Part shown: positions 48,446 through 57,781 of the stretch, piece after piece
How positions within the stretch are numbered: position 1 is the stretch's first letter
Layout of the letters: each line of letters starts with the position of its first letter
Assembly (NCBI RefSeq): GCF_040640215.1
Contig: NZ_JBFABG010000010.1
Coordinates: forward strand, 124,001 to 188,000
DNA: 64,000 bases
Direction of reading: 5' to 3'
From: Actinosynnema sp040640215
GTDB taxonomy: Bacteria; Actinomycetota; Actinomycetes; Mycobacteriales; Pseudonocardiaceae
The notes under the pieces: generated by a model
Databases searched by the model: none
What the model was told of the DNA's origin: nothing
Seen by the model: the letters and a program-made list of their open reading frames with translations, nothing else
Position numbers and translations under genes: made by a program

Positions 48446-51400
48446 ATGAGCGGTGAACGGATCGCGATTGTCGGCATCGGGCTGCGCTATCCCGACGCCG
48501 GTTCTGCCGGAGAGCTGTGGGAGAGCGTGCTGGCGGGCCGGCGGGCCTTCCGGCGGCTGCCGGACGAGCGGATGAACCACGCCGACTACTACTCGCCCGA
48601 CCCCACCGCGCCGGACCGCTTCTACGCGGCGAAGGCGGCGGTGCTGCGCGACTTCGAGTTCGACCGCGTGCGCTACCGGATCGCGGGCAGCACCTACCGG
48701 TCCACCGACCTGACGCACTGGCTCGCGCTGGACGTCGCGGCCGGTGCCCTGGCCGACGCGGGCTTCCCGGAGGGCGCGGGCCTGCCCCGGCGGACCACCG
48801 GTGTCGTGCTGGGCAACAGCCTCACCGGCGAGTTCTCCCGCGCCAACGTGCTGCGGCTGCGCTGGCCGTACGTGCGCCGCACGGTGGCCGCCGCGCTGGG
48901 TGCCAAGGGCTGGCCGGAGGAGGAGACCGCGGGATTCCTGCACGAGCTGGAGGCGCAGTACAAAGCGCCCTTCCCGGCCATCGACGAGGACTCCCTCGCG
49001 GGCGGCCTGTCCAACACCATCGCCGGCCGGATCTGCAACCACTTCGACCTCGGCGGCGGCGGGTACACCGTGGACGGTGCCTGCTCCTCGTCGCTGCTGT
49101 CCGTCGCCACCGCCGCGAAGTCGCTGGCGGACGGTGAGTGGGACGTCGCCGTCGCGGGTGGCGTGGACCTGTCCATCGACCCCTTCGAGGTCATCGGGTT
49201 CGCCAAGACCGGTGCGCTGTCGACCGGCGTGATGAAGGTCTACGACCGCGACTCCAACGGTTTCTGGCCCGGCGAGGGCGCGGGCGCGCTGGTGCTGATG
49301 CGCGCCGACGACGCCGCCGAGCGCGGCCTGGCCGCCTACGCCACCATCACCGGCTGGGGCGTGTCCTCCGACGGCAAGGGCGGCATCACCCGCCCCGAGG
49401 CGAGCGGCCACCGGCTGGCCATCGCGCGGGCCCACCGCCGCGCCGGCTACGGCGTGGAGTCGGTGTCCTACTTCGAGGGCCACGGCACCGGCACGGCCCT
49501 GGGCGACGCCACCGAGATCGACGCGCTGTCCTCGGCCCGCCGCGAGGCCGACCCGTCGGCTCGCCCGGCGGCGCTGAGCAGCATCAAGGGCAACTTCGGG
49601 CACACCAAGGCGGCGGCCGGCGTCGCCGGGCTGATCAAGGCGACGCTCGCCGTGCACCACCAGGTCATCCCGCCGGGCACCGGGCACTACGACCCGCACC
49701 CGAAGCTGACCGCCGAGGACGCGGTGGTGTACGTGCCGCGCGAGGCGGAGCTGTGGCCCGCCGACCGCCCGGTGCGCGCCGGCGTGTCCGCGATGGGCTT
49801 CGGCGGCATCAACACCCACATCACGCTGGAGCAGACCACCGGCACGGCCCGCCGCACGGAGCTGGAGGACGGCACCCGCGCGTTGGTGGCCGGCCGCCAG
49901 GACGCCGAACTGCTGCTGTTCGACGGCCCGGACGCGGCGGCGGTGCGCGAGCGGCTGGCCGAGGTCGCCGCGTTCGTGCCCAAGCTGGCCTACGCCGAAC
50001 TCGCCGACCTGGCCGGCGCGCTGGCCGGCCGGCTGTCCGGTGGGCGGGCGCGGGCGGCCGTCGTCGCGCGCGACCCGGAGGAGGCCGCGCGCAAGATCGG
50101 CCGGCTGCTCGACGCCGACCCGAGCGACCTCGGCGACTCGGGCGGCGAGGTGGTCGACCCGGCGGACGGGATCTTCCTGGCGGCGCGCGCCGAGCCGCCG
50201 CGCATCGCGTTCCTGTTCCCCGGCCAGGGTTCCGGGCACGGCGCGGTCGGTGCGATCCGGCACCGGTTCGCCGCCGCCGAGGCGGTGTTCCGCGGGCTCG
50301 ACCTGCCGACCGGCGGCGACCAGGCCGCCACCGAGGTCGCCCAGCCCCGGATCGTCGCGGGCGCGCTGGCCGGGCTGGAGGTGTTGCGGGAACTGGGGAT
50401 CGAGGCCCGCACCGCCGTCGGGCACAGCCTGGGCGAGTTGACCGCCGTGCACTGGGCGGGCGCGCTGAACGCGGAACGGGTGCTGGACCTGGCCGCCGAA
50501 CGCGGTCGCGTGATGGCCTCCGCGAGCCGGGGCGGTGGCGCGATGGCCGGCCTGGCGACGGGGCCACGCCACGCCGCGGAACTCGCCGCCGGGCACGACG
50601 TGGTGATCGCGGGCTACAACGGACCGGAGCAGACCGTCCTGTCCGGACCGGCCGAGGCCGTCGACCGGGTGTGCGCGGCGGCGAAGGCCGCCGGCGTGCA
50701 CGCCTCCCGCGTCAACGTCTCCCACGCCTTCCACTCGCCGCTGGTCGAGCCCGCCGCCGTGGCGCTGGGCGAGCGGCTGGAGGCGTACGACTTCGCCCGA
50801 CCCACCCGGCCGGTGCGCTCCACGGTCACCGGTGCCGTGCTGGACCCCGGCGCGGACCTGCGCCGCCTGCTGCGCGACCAGGTCCTGGAGCCGGTGCGGT
50901 TCCACCAGGCCGCCGCCTCGGCGGCGGCGGACGCCGACCTGCTGCTGGAGGTCGGGCCCGGCCGGGTGCTGACCGGCCTGGTGGCCGGGATCGCGCCGGG
51001 CACGCCGGCCGTCGCGCTGGACACCGACCACGCCTCGCTGGTCCCGCTGCTGACCGCGATCGGTGCGGCCTTCGCGCTCGGCGCGCCGGTCCGGGTGGCC
51101 GCGCTGTTCACCGGTCGCGCGCTGCGCGCACTGCCGCCGGACGGCGCGATGACGTTCCTGGCCAGCCCGTGCGAGACCGCGCCGGCGCTGGACGTCGCCC
51201 TGCGGGCCGCCGAACCGGTCGCCGCCGACGCGGTGACCACCTCCGCCGGCGAGTCGACGCTGGACCTGCTGCGCCGGCTCGCCGCCGAGCGCGCCGAGCT
51301 GCCGCTGGACGCGATCGGCCCGGACACCCACCCGCTGGACGACCTGCACCTGAGCTCGATCACGGTCGGGCAGCTCGTCAACGGTGTCACCAGCGGCCTG

Positions 51401-54166
51401 GGACGGCCCGCGCTGAGCGCCACGCCCAACTTCGCCACCGTGCGGCTGGGTGAGCTGGCCGAGCTGATCGACGAGCTGGCGTCCACCGCGCACGACGGGG
51501 AACCGGCCGGCGAGGTGGCCGGTGTCGCGCCGTGGGTGCGGCCGTTCGCGGTGGCGCACGTGGAACGCGCGCGGCCCGACGGGCACCCGGCCGAACCGGG
51601 GGAGTGGACCGTGTTCGCGCGGCCGGACCACCCGCTGGCCGGACCGCTGCGGGCCGTGCTGCCCGGTGACGGCGTGCTGCTGCTGCCCGAGGAGGGCGAC
51701 CCGAGCCTGTTCCTGGCCGCCGCGCGGGCCGTGCTGGCGGCCCCGCCGGGGACCCGGTTCGCCGTCGTGCACGGGCGGTTGGGCGCGGCCGGGCTGGCCC
51801 GCACGCTGCACCTGGAAGCCCCGCACGTGCCGGTGACGGTGGTCGGCGGCGACGCGCGCGCCGAGGACGTCGCCGCCGAAGTCGCCGCCACCACCGGCTT
51901 CACCGAGGTCCGCTACGCCGACGGGGTCCGCACGGTCCCGGTCCTGCGCGCGGTCGCCGGCACACCGGGCGGTGCGGCGCTGGACGCCTCGGACGTCCTG
52001 CTGGTGACCGGCGGCGGCAAGGGCATCACGGCGGAGTGCGCGCTGGCCGTGGCGAAGGACTCGGGCGCGGCGCTGGCGCTGCTGGGCCGCGCCGACCCGG
52101 CCGAGGACGCCGAGCTGGCCGCGAACCTGGAGCGGATGACCGCCGCCGGCGTCCGGTTCCGCTACGAACGCGCCGACGTCACCTCGCCGGAGCAGGTGGC
52201 CGACGCGGTGCGCCGGTTCCGCGCGGACCTCGGCGCGATCACCGCCGTGCTGCACGGCGCGGGCCGCAACGAGCCCCGCGCGCTGACCGCCCTGACCGAC
52301 GACGACCTCACCGCGACGCTCGCGCCCAAGGTCACCGGCCTGCGGACGGTGCTGGGCGCGGTCGACCCCGACCGGCTCAAGCTCCTGGTCACCTTCGGCA
52401 GCATCATCGGCCGCGCGGGGCTGCGCGGCGAGGCGCACTACGCCACCGCGAACGACTGGATGAGCGAGCTCACCGTCGAGTTCGGCCGCGAGCACCCGCG
52501 AGCGCGCGTGCTGGCGCTGGAGTGGTCGGTGTGGTCGGGCGCGGGCATGGGCGAGCGGCTCGGCGTGGTGGAGGCGCTGGTGCGCGACGGCATCACGCCG
52601 ATCTCCGCCGACGAGGGCGTGGCCGTGCTGCGCGAGGTGCTGGCCGACCCGGACCTGGGCCCGGTGCTGGTGGTCGGCGGCCGGGCGGCCGGCCTGCCCA
52701 CGCTGGAGTTCGACCGCCCGGAGCTGCCGCTGACCCGGTTCGTCGACCGCGTCCTGGTGCACTACCCGGCGGTCGAGCTGGTGACCGAGGCCGAGCTGTC
52801 GGTGGGCGGCGACCCGTACCTGGCCGACCACCGGCTGGCCGACGACCTGCTGTTCCCGGCGGTGCTCGGCATGGAGGCCATGGCGCAGGTGGCGTGCGCG
52901 CTCACCGGTGCCGCCGCGCCGCCCGTGTTCGAAGACCTGGAGTTCCCGCGACCGCTCGTGGTCCGCCCGGACGGCGCGCTGACCGTGCGGCTGGCCGCGC
53001 AGGTCCGCGCGCCGGGCGTGGTCGACGTGGTGATCCGGGCGGCGGACACCGGCTTCGGCGCGGACCACTTCCGCGCCCGGCTGAGGTTCCCGCGCCCGGA
53101 CCTCGCGGCGGAACCGGTCGAGGACCCCGGCCTCCCGCCGGTGCCGGTGGACCCGGTGGCCGAGCTGTACGGCGGGGTCCTGTTCCAGGGCAAGAGGTTC
53201 CAGCGGCTGCTGGGCTACCGGCGGGCCGCCGCGCGGCACGCGGTGGCGGAGGTCGCGGCCACGCCCGTGGCGTCCTGGTTCGCGCCGTTCCTGCCGCAGG
53301 AGCGGGTGCTCGCCGACCCCGGCACGCGGGACGTGGTGATGCACGCCATCCAGTGCTGCGTGCCCGACGCGACCCTGCTGCCGCAGCGCGTCGCCCGGCT
53401 GTTCCCGGCCGACCCGGCCGACCGCTCGACCGAGTTCGTCGTGCTGGACGCCCGCGAGCGGTCGCAGGACGGCGACAGCTACACCTACGACGTGGACGTC
53501 CGCGACCCGGCCGGGCTCCTGGTCGAGCGGTGGGAGGGCCTGGTGCTGCGGGCGGTCCACCGGCGGCACGGCGCGGGACCGTGGACGCCGACCATGCTCG
53601 GCCCGTACCTGGAACGCTCGCTGGAGCGCGTGCTGGGCGTCGGCGGCGCGGTCGTCGTGGAACCGGACCCGGCCGACACCGCACCGGACCGCCGGGCGCG
53701 GACCGCGCTGGCGCTGAGCCGGGCGCTCAACCGGCGGGTCGACGTGCGGTACCGGCCGGACGGCAGGCCCGAGGTCGACGGTGCGGCGGTGTCCGCGTCG
53801 CACGGCGCGGGACTCACCCTGGCCGTGGCGGGCACCGGCCGGGTGGGCTGCGACGTCGAACCCGCCGCCGCCCGCACCGGGTCGGACTGGGCCGGGCTGC
53901 TCGGCGCGGACCTGCTGCCCGTGCGCGACCTGCTGCGCGCCGAGGCGGACGAGTCGCCGGACGTGTCCGGGACGCGGGTCTGGGGCGCGCTGGAGTGCCT
54001 GCGCAAGACCGGGTCGACCACCCGGGCGCTCACCGTCGACCGGGTGCACCCCGACGGCTGGGCCGTGCTGTCGGCCGGTGGCGCGAAGATCGCCACCTGG
54101 GCCACCACCGTGACCGGGCGCACCGAACCGGTGGTGTTCGCGGTGCTCGTCGGGAAGGAGGACTGA
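48446..54166 (+). CDS. pksE: Enediyne polyketide synthase PksE
   Basis: 1,906 residues from ATG at 48446 (GTG at 48440 is less well spaced from GGAG). KS: Cys213 in VDGACSSSLLS, EGHGTGTALGD and KGNFGHTKAAAG. AT: GHSLGEL (Ser about 660). ACP: DLHLSSITVG (pantetheine Ser about 970). KR: VTGGGKGI (about 1186) with YATAND (about 1331). DH: YLADHRLADDLLFPAVLG (about 1458). C-terminal phosphopantetheinyl transferase: VGCDVEPA (about 1800). This domain order and length are unique to enediyne PKSs, which make a linear polyene on their own ACP after self-phosphopantetheinylation. The thioesterase gene follows after one base, so release is co-expressed. All catalytic residues checked are present. Confidence 0.97.
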   Translation: MSGERIAIVGIGLRYPDAGSAGELWESVLAGRRAFRRLPDERMNHADYYSPDPTAPDRFYAAKAAVLRDFEFDRVRYRIAGSTYRSTDLTHWLALDVAAGALADAGFPEGAGLPRRTTGVVLGNSLTGEFSRANVLRLRWPYVRRTVAAALGAKGWPEEETAGFLHELEAQYKAPFPAIDEDSLAGGLSNTIAGRICNHFDLGGGGYTVDGACSSSLLSVATAAKSLADGEWDVAVAGGVDLSIDPFEVIGFAKTGALSTGVMKVYDRDSNGFWPGEGAGALVLMRADDAAERGLAAYATITGWGVSSDGKGGITRPEASGHRLAIARAHRRAGYGVESVSYFEGHGTGTALGDATEIDALSSARREADPSARPAALSSIKGNFGHTKAAAGVAGLIKATLAVHHQVIPPGTGHYDPHPKLTAEDAVVYVPREAELWPADRPVRAGVSAMGFGGINTHITLEQTTGTARRTELEDGTRALVAGRQDAELLLFDGPDAAAVRERLAEVAAFVPKLAYAELADLAGALAGRLSGGRARAAVVARDPEEAARKIGRLLDADPSDLGDSGGEVVDPADGIFLAARAEPPRIAFLFPGQGSGHGAVGAIRHRFAAAEAVFRGLDLPTGGDQAATEVAQPRIVAGALAGLEVLRELGIEARTAVGHSLGELTAVHWAGALNAERVLDLAAERGRVMASASRGGGAMAGLATGPRHAAELAAGHDVVIAGYNGPEQTVLSGPAEAVDRVCAAAKAAGVHASRVNVSHAFHSPLVEPAAVALGERLEAYDFARPTRPVRSTVTGAVLDPGADLRRLLRDQVLEPVRFHQAAASAAADADLLLEVGPGRVLTGLVAGIAPGTPAVALDTDHASLVPLLTAIGAAFALGAPVRVAALFTGRALRALPPDGAMTFLASPCETAPALDVALRAAEPVAADAVTTSAGESTLDLLRRLAAERAELPLDAIGPDTHPLDDLHLSSITVGQLVNGVTSGLGRPALSATPNFATVRLGELAELIDELASTAHDGEPAGEVAGVAPWVRPFAVAHVERARPDGHPAEPGEWTVFARPDHPLAGPLRAVLPGDGVLLLPEEGDPSLFLAAARAVLAAPPGTRFAVVHGRLGAAGLARTLHLEAPHVPVTVVGGDARAEDVAAEVAATTGFTEVRYADGVRTVPVLRAVAGTPGGAALDASDVLLVTGGGKGITAECALAVAKDSGAALALLGRADPAEDAELAANLERMTAAGVRFRYERADVTSPEQVADAVRRFRADLGAITAVLHGAGRNEPRALTALTDDDLTATLAPKVTGLRTVLGAVDPDRLKLLVTFGSIIGRAGLRGEAHYATANDWMSELTVEFGREHPRARVLALEWSVWSGAGMGERLGVVEALVRDGITPISADEGVAVLREVLADPDLGPVLVVGGRAAGLPTLEFDRPELPLTRFVDRVLVHYPAVELVTEAELSVGGDPYLADHRLADDLLFPAVLGMEAMAQVACALTGAAAPPVFEDLEFPRPLVVRPDGALTVRLAAQVRAPGVVDVVIRAADTGFGADHFRARLRFPRPDLAAEPVEDPGLPPVPVDPVAELYGGVLFQGKRFQRLLGYRRAAARHAVAEVAATPVASWFAPFLPQERVLADPGTRDVVMHAIQCCVPDATLLPQRVARLFPADPADRSTEFVVLDARERSQDGDSYTYDVDVRDPAGLLVERWEGLVLRAVHRRHGAGPWTPTMLGPYLERSLERVLGVGGAVVVEPDPADTAPDRRARTALALSRALNRRVDVRYRPDGRPEVDGAAVSASHGAGLTLAVAGTGRVGCDVEPAAARTGSDWAGLLGADLLPVRDLLRAEADESPDVSGTRVWGALECLRKTGSTTRALTVDRVHPDGWAVLSAGGAKIATWATTVTGRTEPVVFAVLVGKED

Positions 54167-54167
54167 C

Positions 54168-54626
54168 ATGCCGGAGTACTACGAGCTGCGCCACACCGTC
54201 GGTTTCGAGGAGACCAACCTCGTCGGCAACGTCTACTACGTGAACTACCTGCGCTGGCAGGGCCGGTGCCGGGAGTTGTTCCTGCGGGACAAGGCACCCG
54301 GCGTGCTGGAGCAGGTGCGCGCCGACCTGAAGCTGTTCACGCTCAAGGTCGACTGCGAGTTCTTCGCCGAGATCACCGCGTTCGACGAGCTCTCGGTGCG
54401 GATGCGGCTGGACGAGCTGACCCGGACGCAGATCCAGTTCAGCTTCGACTACGTCAAGCTCGACGACGGGCCGGAGGTGCTGGTGGCCCGGGGCAAGCAG
54501 CGCGTGGCGTGCATGCGCGGCCCCAACGCGGACACGGTTCCCGCGCGGGTGCCCGAGGAGCTGAGGCTGGCCCTGCTGCCCTACTCCGGGACACCGGAGC
54601 TCGCGCGGTCCGGGCTGGGGGGATGA
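54168..54626 (+). CDS. Enediyne hot-dog thioesterase (SgcE10/DynE7-like)
   Basis: 152 residues. Typical family sequence: YYELRHTVGFEETNLVGNVYYVNYLRWQGRCRELFL, KVDCEFFAEITAFDELSVRMRL and QIQFSFDYVKLDD. Hot-dog thioesterases of this group hydrolyse the PksE-bound polyene, giving heptaene or beta-keto products; an Arg and Glu in the RWQGRCRE segment are thought to be catalytic. It starts one base after the PksE stop and overlaps the flavin reductase start (ATGA). It is the obligate partner of PksE and confirms the cassette. Confidence 0.96.
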   Translation: MPEYYELRHTVGFEETNLVGNVYYVNYLRWQGRCRELFLRDKAPGVLEQVRADLKLFTLKVDCEFFAEITAFDELSVRMRLDELTRTQIQFSFDYVKLDDGPEVLVARGKQRVACMRGPNADTVPARVPEELRLALLPYSGTPELARSGLGG

Positions 54627-55126
54627 TCGTGCACGACGCGGCCCCCACGATGGAGGAGACCACGTTGCGGGACGCCATGTCCCGGTTCGCGACCGGCGTC
54701 GCCGTGGTCACGGTCGGCGGCGAGCACCCGCACGGCATGACCGCGAACGCGTTCACGTCGGTCTCCCTGGACCCGCCGATGGTGCTGTGCTGCGTGGCCC
54801 ACCGGGCCACCATGCACGCGGCGATCGGCACCGCCGGGCGGTTCGCGGTCTCGGTGATGGGCGGCGACCAGGAGCGGACCGCGCGGTACTTCGCCGACAA
54901 GCGCCGCCCGCGCGGCCGGGCGCAGTTCGACGTGGTCGACTGGCAGTCCGGTCCGCACACCGGCGCGCCGCTGCTGTCCGGGGCGCTGGCGTGGCTGGAG
55001 TGCGAGCTGGTCCGGCGGCACGAGGGCGGCGACCACACGATCTTCCTCGGCCGGGTGCTCGGCTGCCGGCGGGGACCGGACTCGCGGGCCCTGCTGTTCT
55101 ACGACAGCGGTTTCCACCGGATCTGA
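54623..55126 (+). CDS. Flavin reductase (SgcE6-like)
   Basis: 167 residues from ATG at 54623, overlapping the thioesterase stop. Flavin reductase-like (FMN/FAD split-barrel) motifs: LRDAMSRFATGVAVVTV, PHGMTANAFTSVSLDPPMVLCCV, GRFAVSVMGGDQE and LFYDSGFHRI at the C-terminus. SgcE6 in C-1027 supplies reduced FAD to the two-component hydroxylase SgcC. Here it is the only reductase in the window and could serve both the HpaB-type hydroxylase (20569) and the acyl-CoA-dehydrogenase-type monooxygenase (30153). It lies in the PksE operon, 30 kb from those genes. Confidence 0.93.
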   Translation: MIVHDAAPTMEETTLRDAMSRFATGVAVVTVGGEHPHGMTANAFTSVSLDPPMVLCCVAHRATMHAAIGTAGRFAVSVMGGDQERTARYFADKRRPRGRAQFDVVDWQSGPHTGAPLLSGALAWLECELVRRHEGGDHTIFLGRVLGCRRGPDSRALLFYDSGFHRI

Positions 55127-55147
55127 GGTCGGGCAGGAGGAGCGCTC

Positions 55148-56149
55148 ATGCTGGTGGTCGTCACCGGGGGCAGCGGTTTCGCCGGGTCGCACACGGTCGC
55201 GGAGCTGGTCCGCGCCGGGCACCGGGTCCGCGTCCTGGCCCGCTCGGAGTCCTCGGTGGACACCGCGTTGCGGCCGTGGGGGACGCCGGCGGTGGACGTC
55301 GCCGTCGGGGACGTGACCGACGAGCGGTCGGTGACGTCGGCGGTGCGCGGCGCGGACGCCGTGGTGCACTGCGCGGCGGTGTACTCCTTCGACCGCCGGC
55401 GGCGGGCGGAGATGCTGCGCACCAACGTTCGCGGCACCGAGGTCGTGCTCGGCACCGCGTGCCGGCTGGGCGTCGGGCGGGTGGTGCACGTGTCGAGCGT
55501 CGCGGCGCTGTTCGGCCCCGGCGTCCGGGTGATCCGGGAGAGCTCGCCGGTCGGCACCGGCCGGGAGCCCTACGCCGCGACGAAAGCCGGGTCCGAGGCG
55601 GTCGCCCGGCGGCACCAGGAGCGCGGCGACCCGGTGGTGATCAGCTACCCGCCGGTCCTGCTCGGCCCGCACGATCCCAAGCTGGGCGACCAGACCTCCC
55701 GGCTGCGGGACCTGCTGCGCGGCCTGATGCCGCTGTGGCCCGCCGGGGGCCTCCAGCTCGGCGACGTCCGCGACACGGCGGCGCTGCACGCCGCGCTGCT
55801 CGCGCCGGACGTGACCGGCCGCCACTTCGGGCCGGGCCGCTACCTCACCACGGCCGAGTACGTGCGGGCGGTGCGGGAGGCGACCGGCCGCGCGCTGCCC
55901 GCGCTCTTCCCGCCCGCCGGGGCGATGTCGCCGGTGGGCCGGCTGGCCGACCTCGTGCAGCCCCGGTGGCCCTGGCACATCCCGGCCGAGCACGGCGCGA
56001 TCGTCACGGCCGGCGCGGCCACCCGCGTCGACCCGGCGGCGAGCACGCTGGGCCTGGTGCCCCGGCCGTTCGCGGACACCGTCGCCGACACCGTGCGCTG
56101 GCTGGCCGGGACGGGGGTGGTCACGCCCCGGCAGGCGGGGGTGCGGTGA
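55148..56149 (+). CDS. NAD(P)-dependent extended SDR (3-beta-HSD/epimerase-like)
   Basis: 333 residues from ATG at 55148 behind GGAGGAGCG. Cofactor motif VVTGGSGFAGSHTVAEL, DVAVGDVTD, HCAAVYSF, HVSSVAALFG and catalytic Tyr/Lys in YAATKAGSE. Closest in pattern to dihydroflavonol reductase/3-beta-hydroxysteroid dehydrogenase-like NAD-dependent epimerases rather than sugar nucleotide epimerases, since sugar-binding motifs are not obvious. It follows the flavin reductase by 21 bases and is the last rightward gene of the cluster, so it may reduce a ketone of the core. Its 3' end overlaps the TetR gene (convergent) by 29 bases. Confidence 0.87.
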   Translation: MLVVVTGGSGFAGSHTVAELVRAGHRVRVLARSESSVDTALRPWGTPAVDVAVGDVTDERSVTSAVRGADAVVHCAAVYSFDRRRRAEMLRTNVRGTEVVLGTACRLGVGRVVHVSSVAALFGPGVRVIRESSPVGTGREPYAATKAGSEAVARRHQERGDPVVISYPPVLLGPHDPKLGDQTSRLRDLLRGLMPLWPAGGLQLGDVRDTAALHAALLAPDVTGRHFGPGRYLTTAEYVRAVREATGRALPALFPPAGAMSPVGRLADLVQPRWPWHIPAEHGAIVTAGAATRVDPAASTLGLVPRPFADTVADTVRWLAGTGVVTPRQAGVR

Positions 56150-56831
56150 CCCCGGCGGCCCCGGCGGCCTCGGCGGCCTCGGCGGCCTCGGTGGGCAGCC
56201 GCCCGACCGAGGCCGCGACCGAGCGCGCGGCGGACTCGGGCCGGTCCCCGGCGCTGATCATCATGCCGACGAGCTGGGACTCGAACACCCGGTCGGCGGT
56301 GAACGGCTCGTCGAGGTACTCGCCCAGCTCCAGCGTGACCAGGCCGTGGGTGGCGATCCACATGTGGTGCGCCACCAGCTCCGGGTCGCCCGCCGCGAAC
56401 CGGCCCGCCGCGACGCACCGCCCGGCGCAGCGGGCGACGTTGGCCAGCGTGTAGCGGCCGTGCAGGCGGTCTTCGTCGCTCAACGTGAACCCGGCCGGCG
56501 AGAAGCCGCCGAACATCACCGGGTACAGGTGGCTGTTGGCCAGCGCGTTGCGCCGGTAGGCCCGCCCCAGCAGGGCCATGTCCGCCACCGGGTCGGCGGT
56601 CTCCTCGACACCGGTCAGGTGGTGCTGCAAGCGCGCGAACCCCTCGTGCACCACCTCCCGGACGAGGCCGCTCATCCCGCCGAAGTGGGTGTAGACGGCC
56701 ATGGTCGACGTGCCCGCCTCGGCGGCCAGCCGCCTGGTGGACAGCGCGGACGGGCCTTCCTCGGCGAGGAGGCGCGCCGCGGTGTCCACCAGGGCGGACC
56801 GGGCGTGCGGGGCCGCGCGGCGGGGGCTCAC
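56121..56831 (-). CDS. TetR-family transcriptional regulator
   Basis: 236 residues. N-terminal HTH: ALVDTAARLLAEEGPSALSTRRLAAEAGTSTMAVYTHFGGMSGLVREVV. The C-terminal ligand domain contains the TetR_C_33-like region AHHMWIATHGLVTLELGEYL. The extreme C-terminus is a low-complexity AEAAEAAEAAGAAG tail from a GGCCTCGGC repeat (56156-56190), which overlaps the 3' end of the SDR gene. It may mark the right border of the cluster or repress the leftward genes around it. Effector unknown. Confidence 0.9.
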   Translation of the reverse strand: MSPRRAAPHARSALVDTAARLLAEEGPSALSTRRLAAEAGTSTMAVYTHFGGMSGLVREVVHEGFARLQHHLTGVEETADPVADMALLGRAYRRNALANSHLYPVMFGGFSPAGFTLSDEDRLHGRYTLANVARCAGRCVAAGRFAAGDPELVAHHMWIATHGLVTLELGEYLDEPFTADRVFESQLVGMMISAGDRPESAARSVAASVGRLPTEAAEAAEAAGAAGVTAPPPAGA

Positions 56832-56868
56832 CGGAGTTCGCGGGCGGAACCGTCGGCGGGCAACGGGG

Positions 56869-57663
56869 TCAGCGCCGGATCGCGGACGCGGCCCGGGTGG
56901 GTGCGCGGCCGGGTCCCGCCGGACCCCGGTAGGCCTGCGCGAGCTCCAGCCACCGGCGGGCCACCCCGCCCTCGGCCCGGACGTCGAGGTCCGCCGGGTG
57001 CCGGCGGCGGGTGACCAGCAGGCAGAAGTCCACCGCGGACCCGGTCACGCGCTGCGCGGCGTCCGCCGGGCCGTGGTCCCAGCGCTGCCCGGAGGGCGCG
57101 GTGATCTCGAACCGGAACTCGTCGGCCGGTGGCCGCTCGCCGCGCGCCAGGTAGCCGAAGTCCTTGGTGCGCACCGCGAAACCGACCAGGACCCCGAGCC
57201 GGTCGTCCCACTCGCGGGTCACGCCCAGCGCGTCGGCGACGTCCTGGCCGTGCCCGAACAGCTCCATCATCCCGGCGGCGGACAGCACCGCCGGCGGCAG
57301 CGGGTTCACCAGCCACGGCACCACGGCGTCGGCGGGCACGGCGGCCAGCGCGTCGATCGCGGCGGCCTTGGTGCCCTGCCACCGGCGCACCAGCTCGTCG
57401 GGCGGGAGCGCGAGGTGCGGTGCCAGGGCGGCGGACACGTTGCCGTCGAAGTCGTCCGACAGCGTCGCCAGGACACCGCGGAACCGGTCGCCGTCGGCGG
57501 CGGCCATGCCCGCCATGCCGAAGATCGACGTCAGGTGCGCCACCTGGTGCTTGACCGTCCAGCCCGGCGCGGGGGTGGGCCGCGACCACCGCTCGTGGTC
57601 GAGGTCGGCGACCATCCGGTCGAAGTCGTCACCGGTGGCCCGGAGCGCCGTGATCACGTCCAT
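56869..57663 (-). CDS. TIGR03084-like mycothiol-dependent maleylpyruvate isomerase/DinB-fold protein
   Basis: 264 residues from ATG at 57663. The DinB-like metal-binding N-domain shows ALRATGDDFDRMVADLDHERWSRPTPAPGWTVKHQVAHL, MELFGHGQDVADALGV (His-x3-Asp) and the C-terminal ITAPSGQRWDHGP and VDFCLLVTRRRH, as in actinobacterial TIGR03084 proteins. The fold belongs to mycothiol-dependent enzymes. Mycothiol transfer to a reactive compound is a possible protective job near an enediyne cluster, but housekeeping function is equally likely. The gene lies 37 bases upstream of TetR on the same strand; a weaker copy of the cluster element is 119 bases upstream of its start. Confidence 0.8.
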   Translation of the reverse strand: MDVITALRATGDDFDRMVADLDHERWSRPTPAPGWTVKHQVAHLTSIFGMAGMAAADGDRFRGVLATLSDDFDGNVSAALAPHLALPPDELVRRWQGTKAAAIDALAAVPADAVVPWLVNPLPPAVLSAAGMMELFGHGQDVADALGVTREWDDRLGVLVGFAVRTKDFGYLARGERPPADEFRFEITAPSGQRWDHGPADAAQRVTGSAVDFCLLVTRRRHPADLDVRAEGGVARRWLELAQAYRGPAGPGRAPTRAASAIRR

Positions 57664-57781
57664 GCGCACGTCCTCTGGTCGGGATTGCCCGGATGCCCGC
57701 GGACTCGGCGGGACCGCACCGGCCACGCGGGGCCCGCAGGCGGTTGTCCACTCCGACGATGCCCCAGCGGTGCGGCGATGT

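Noticed and set aside
48290..54169. 1,959-residue open frame antisense to PksE
   Set aside because: Composition is His/Gln/Arg/Gly-rich as expected for antisense GC-rich DNA and no domain is recognisable.
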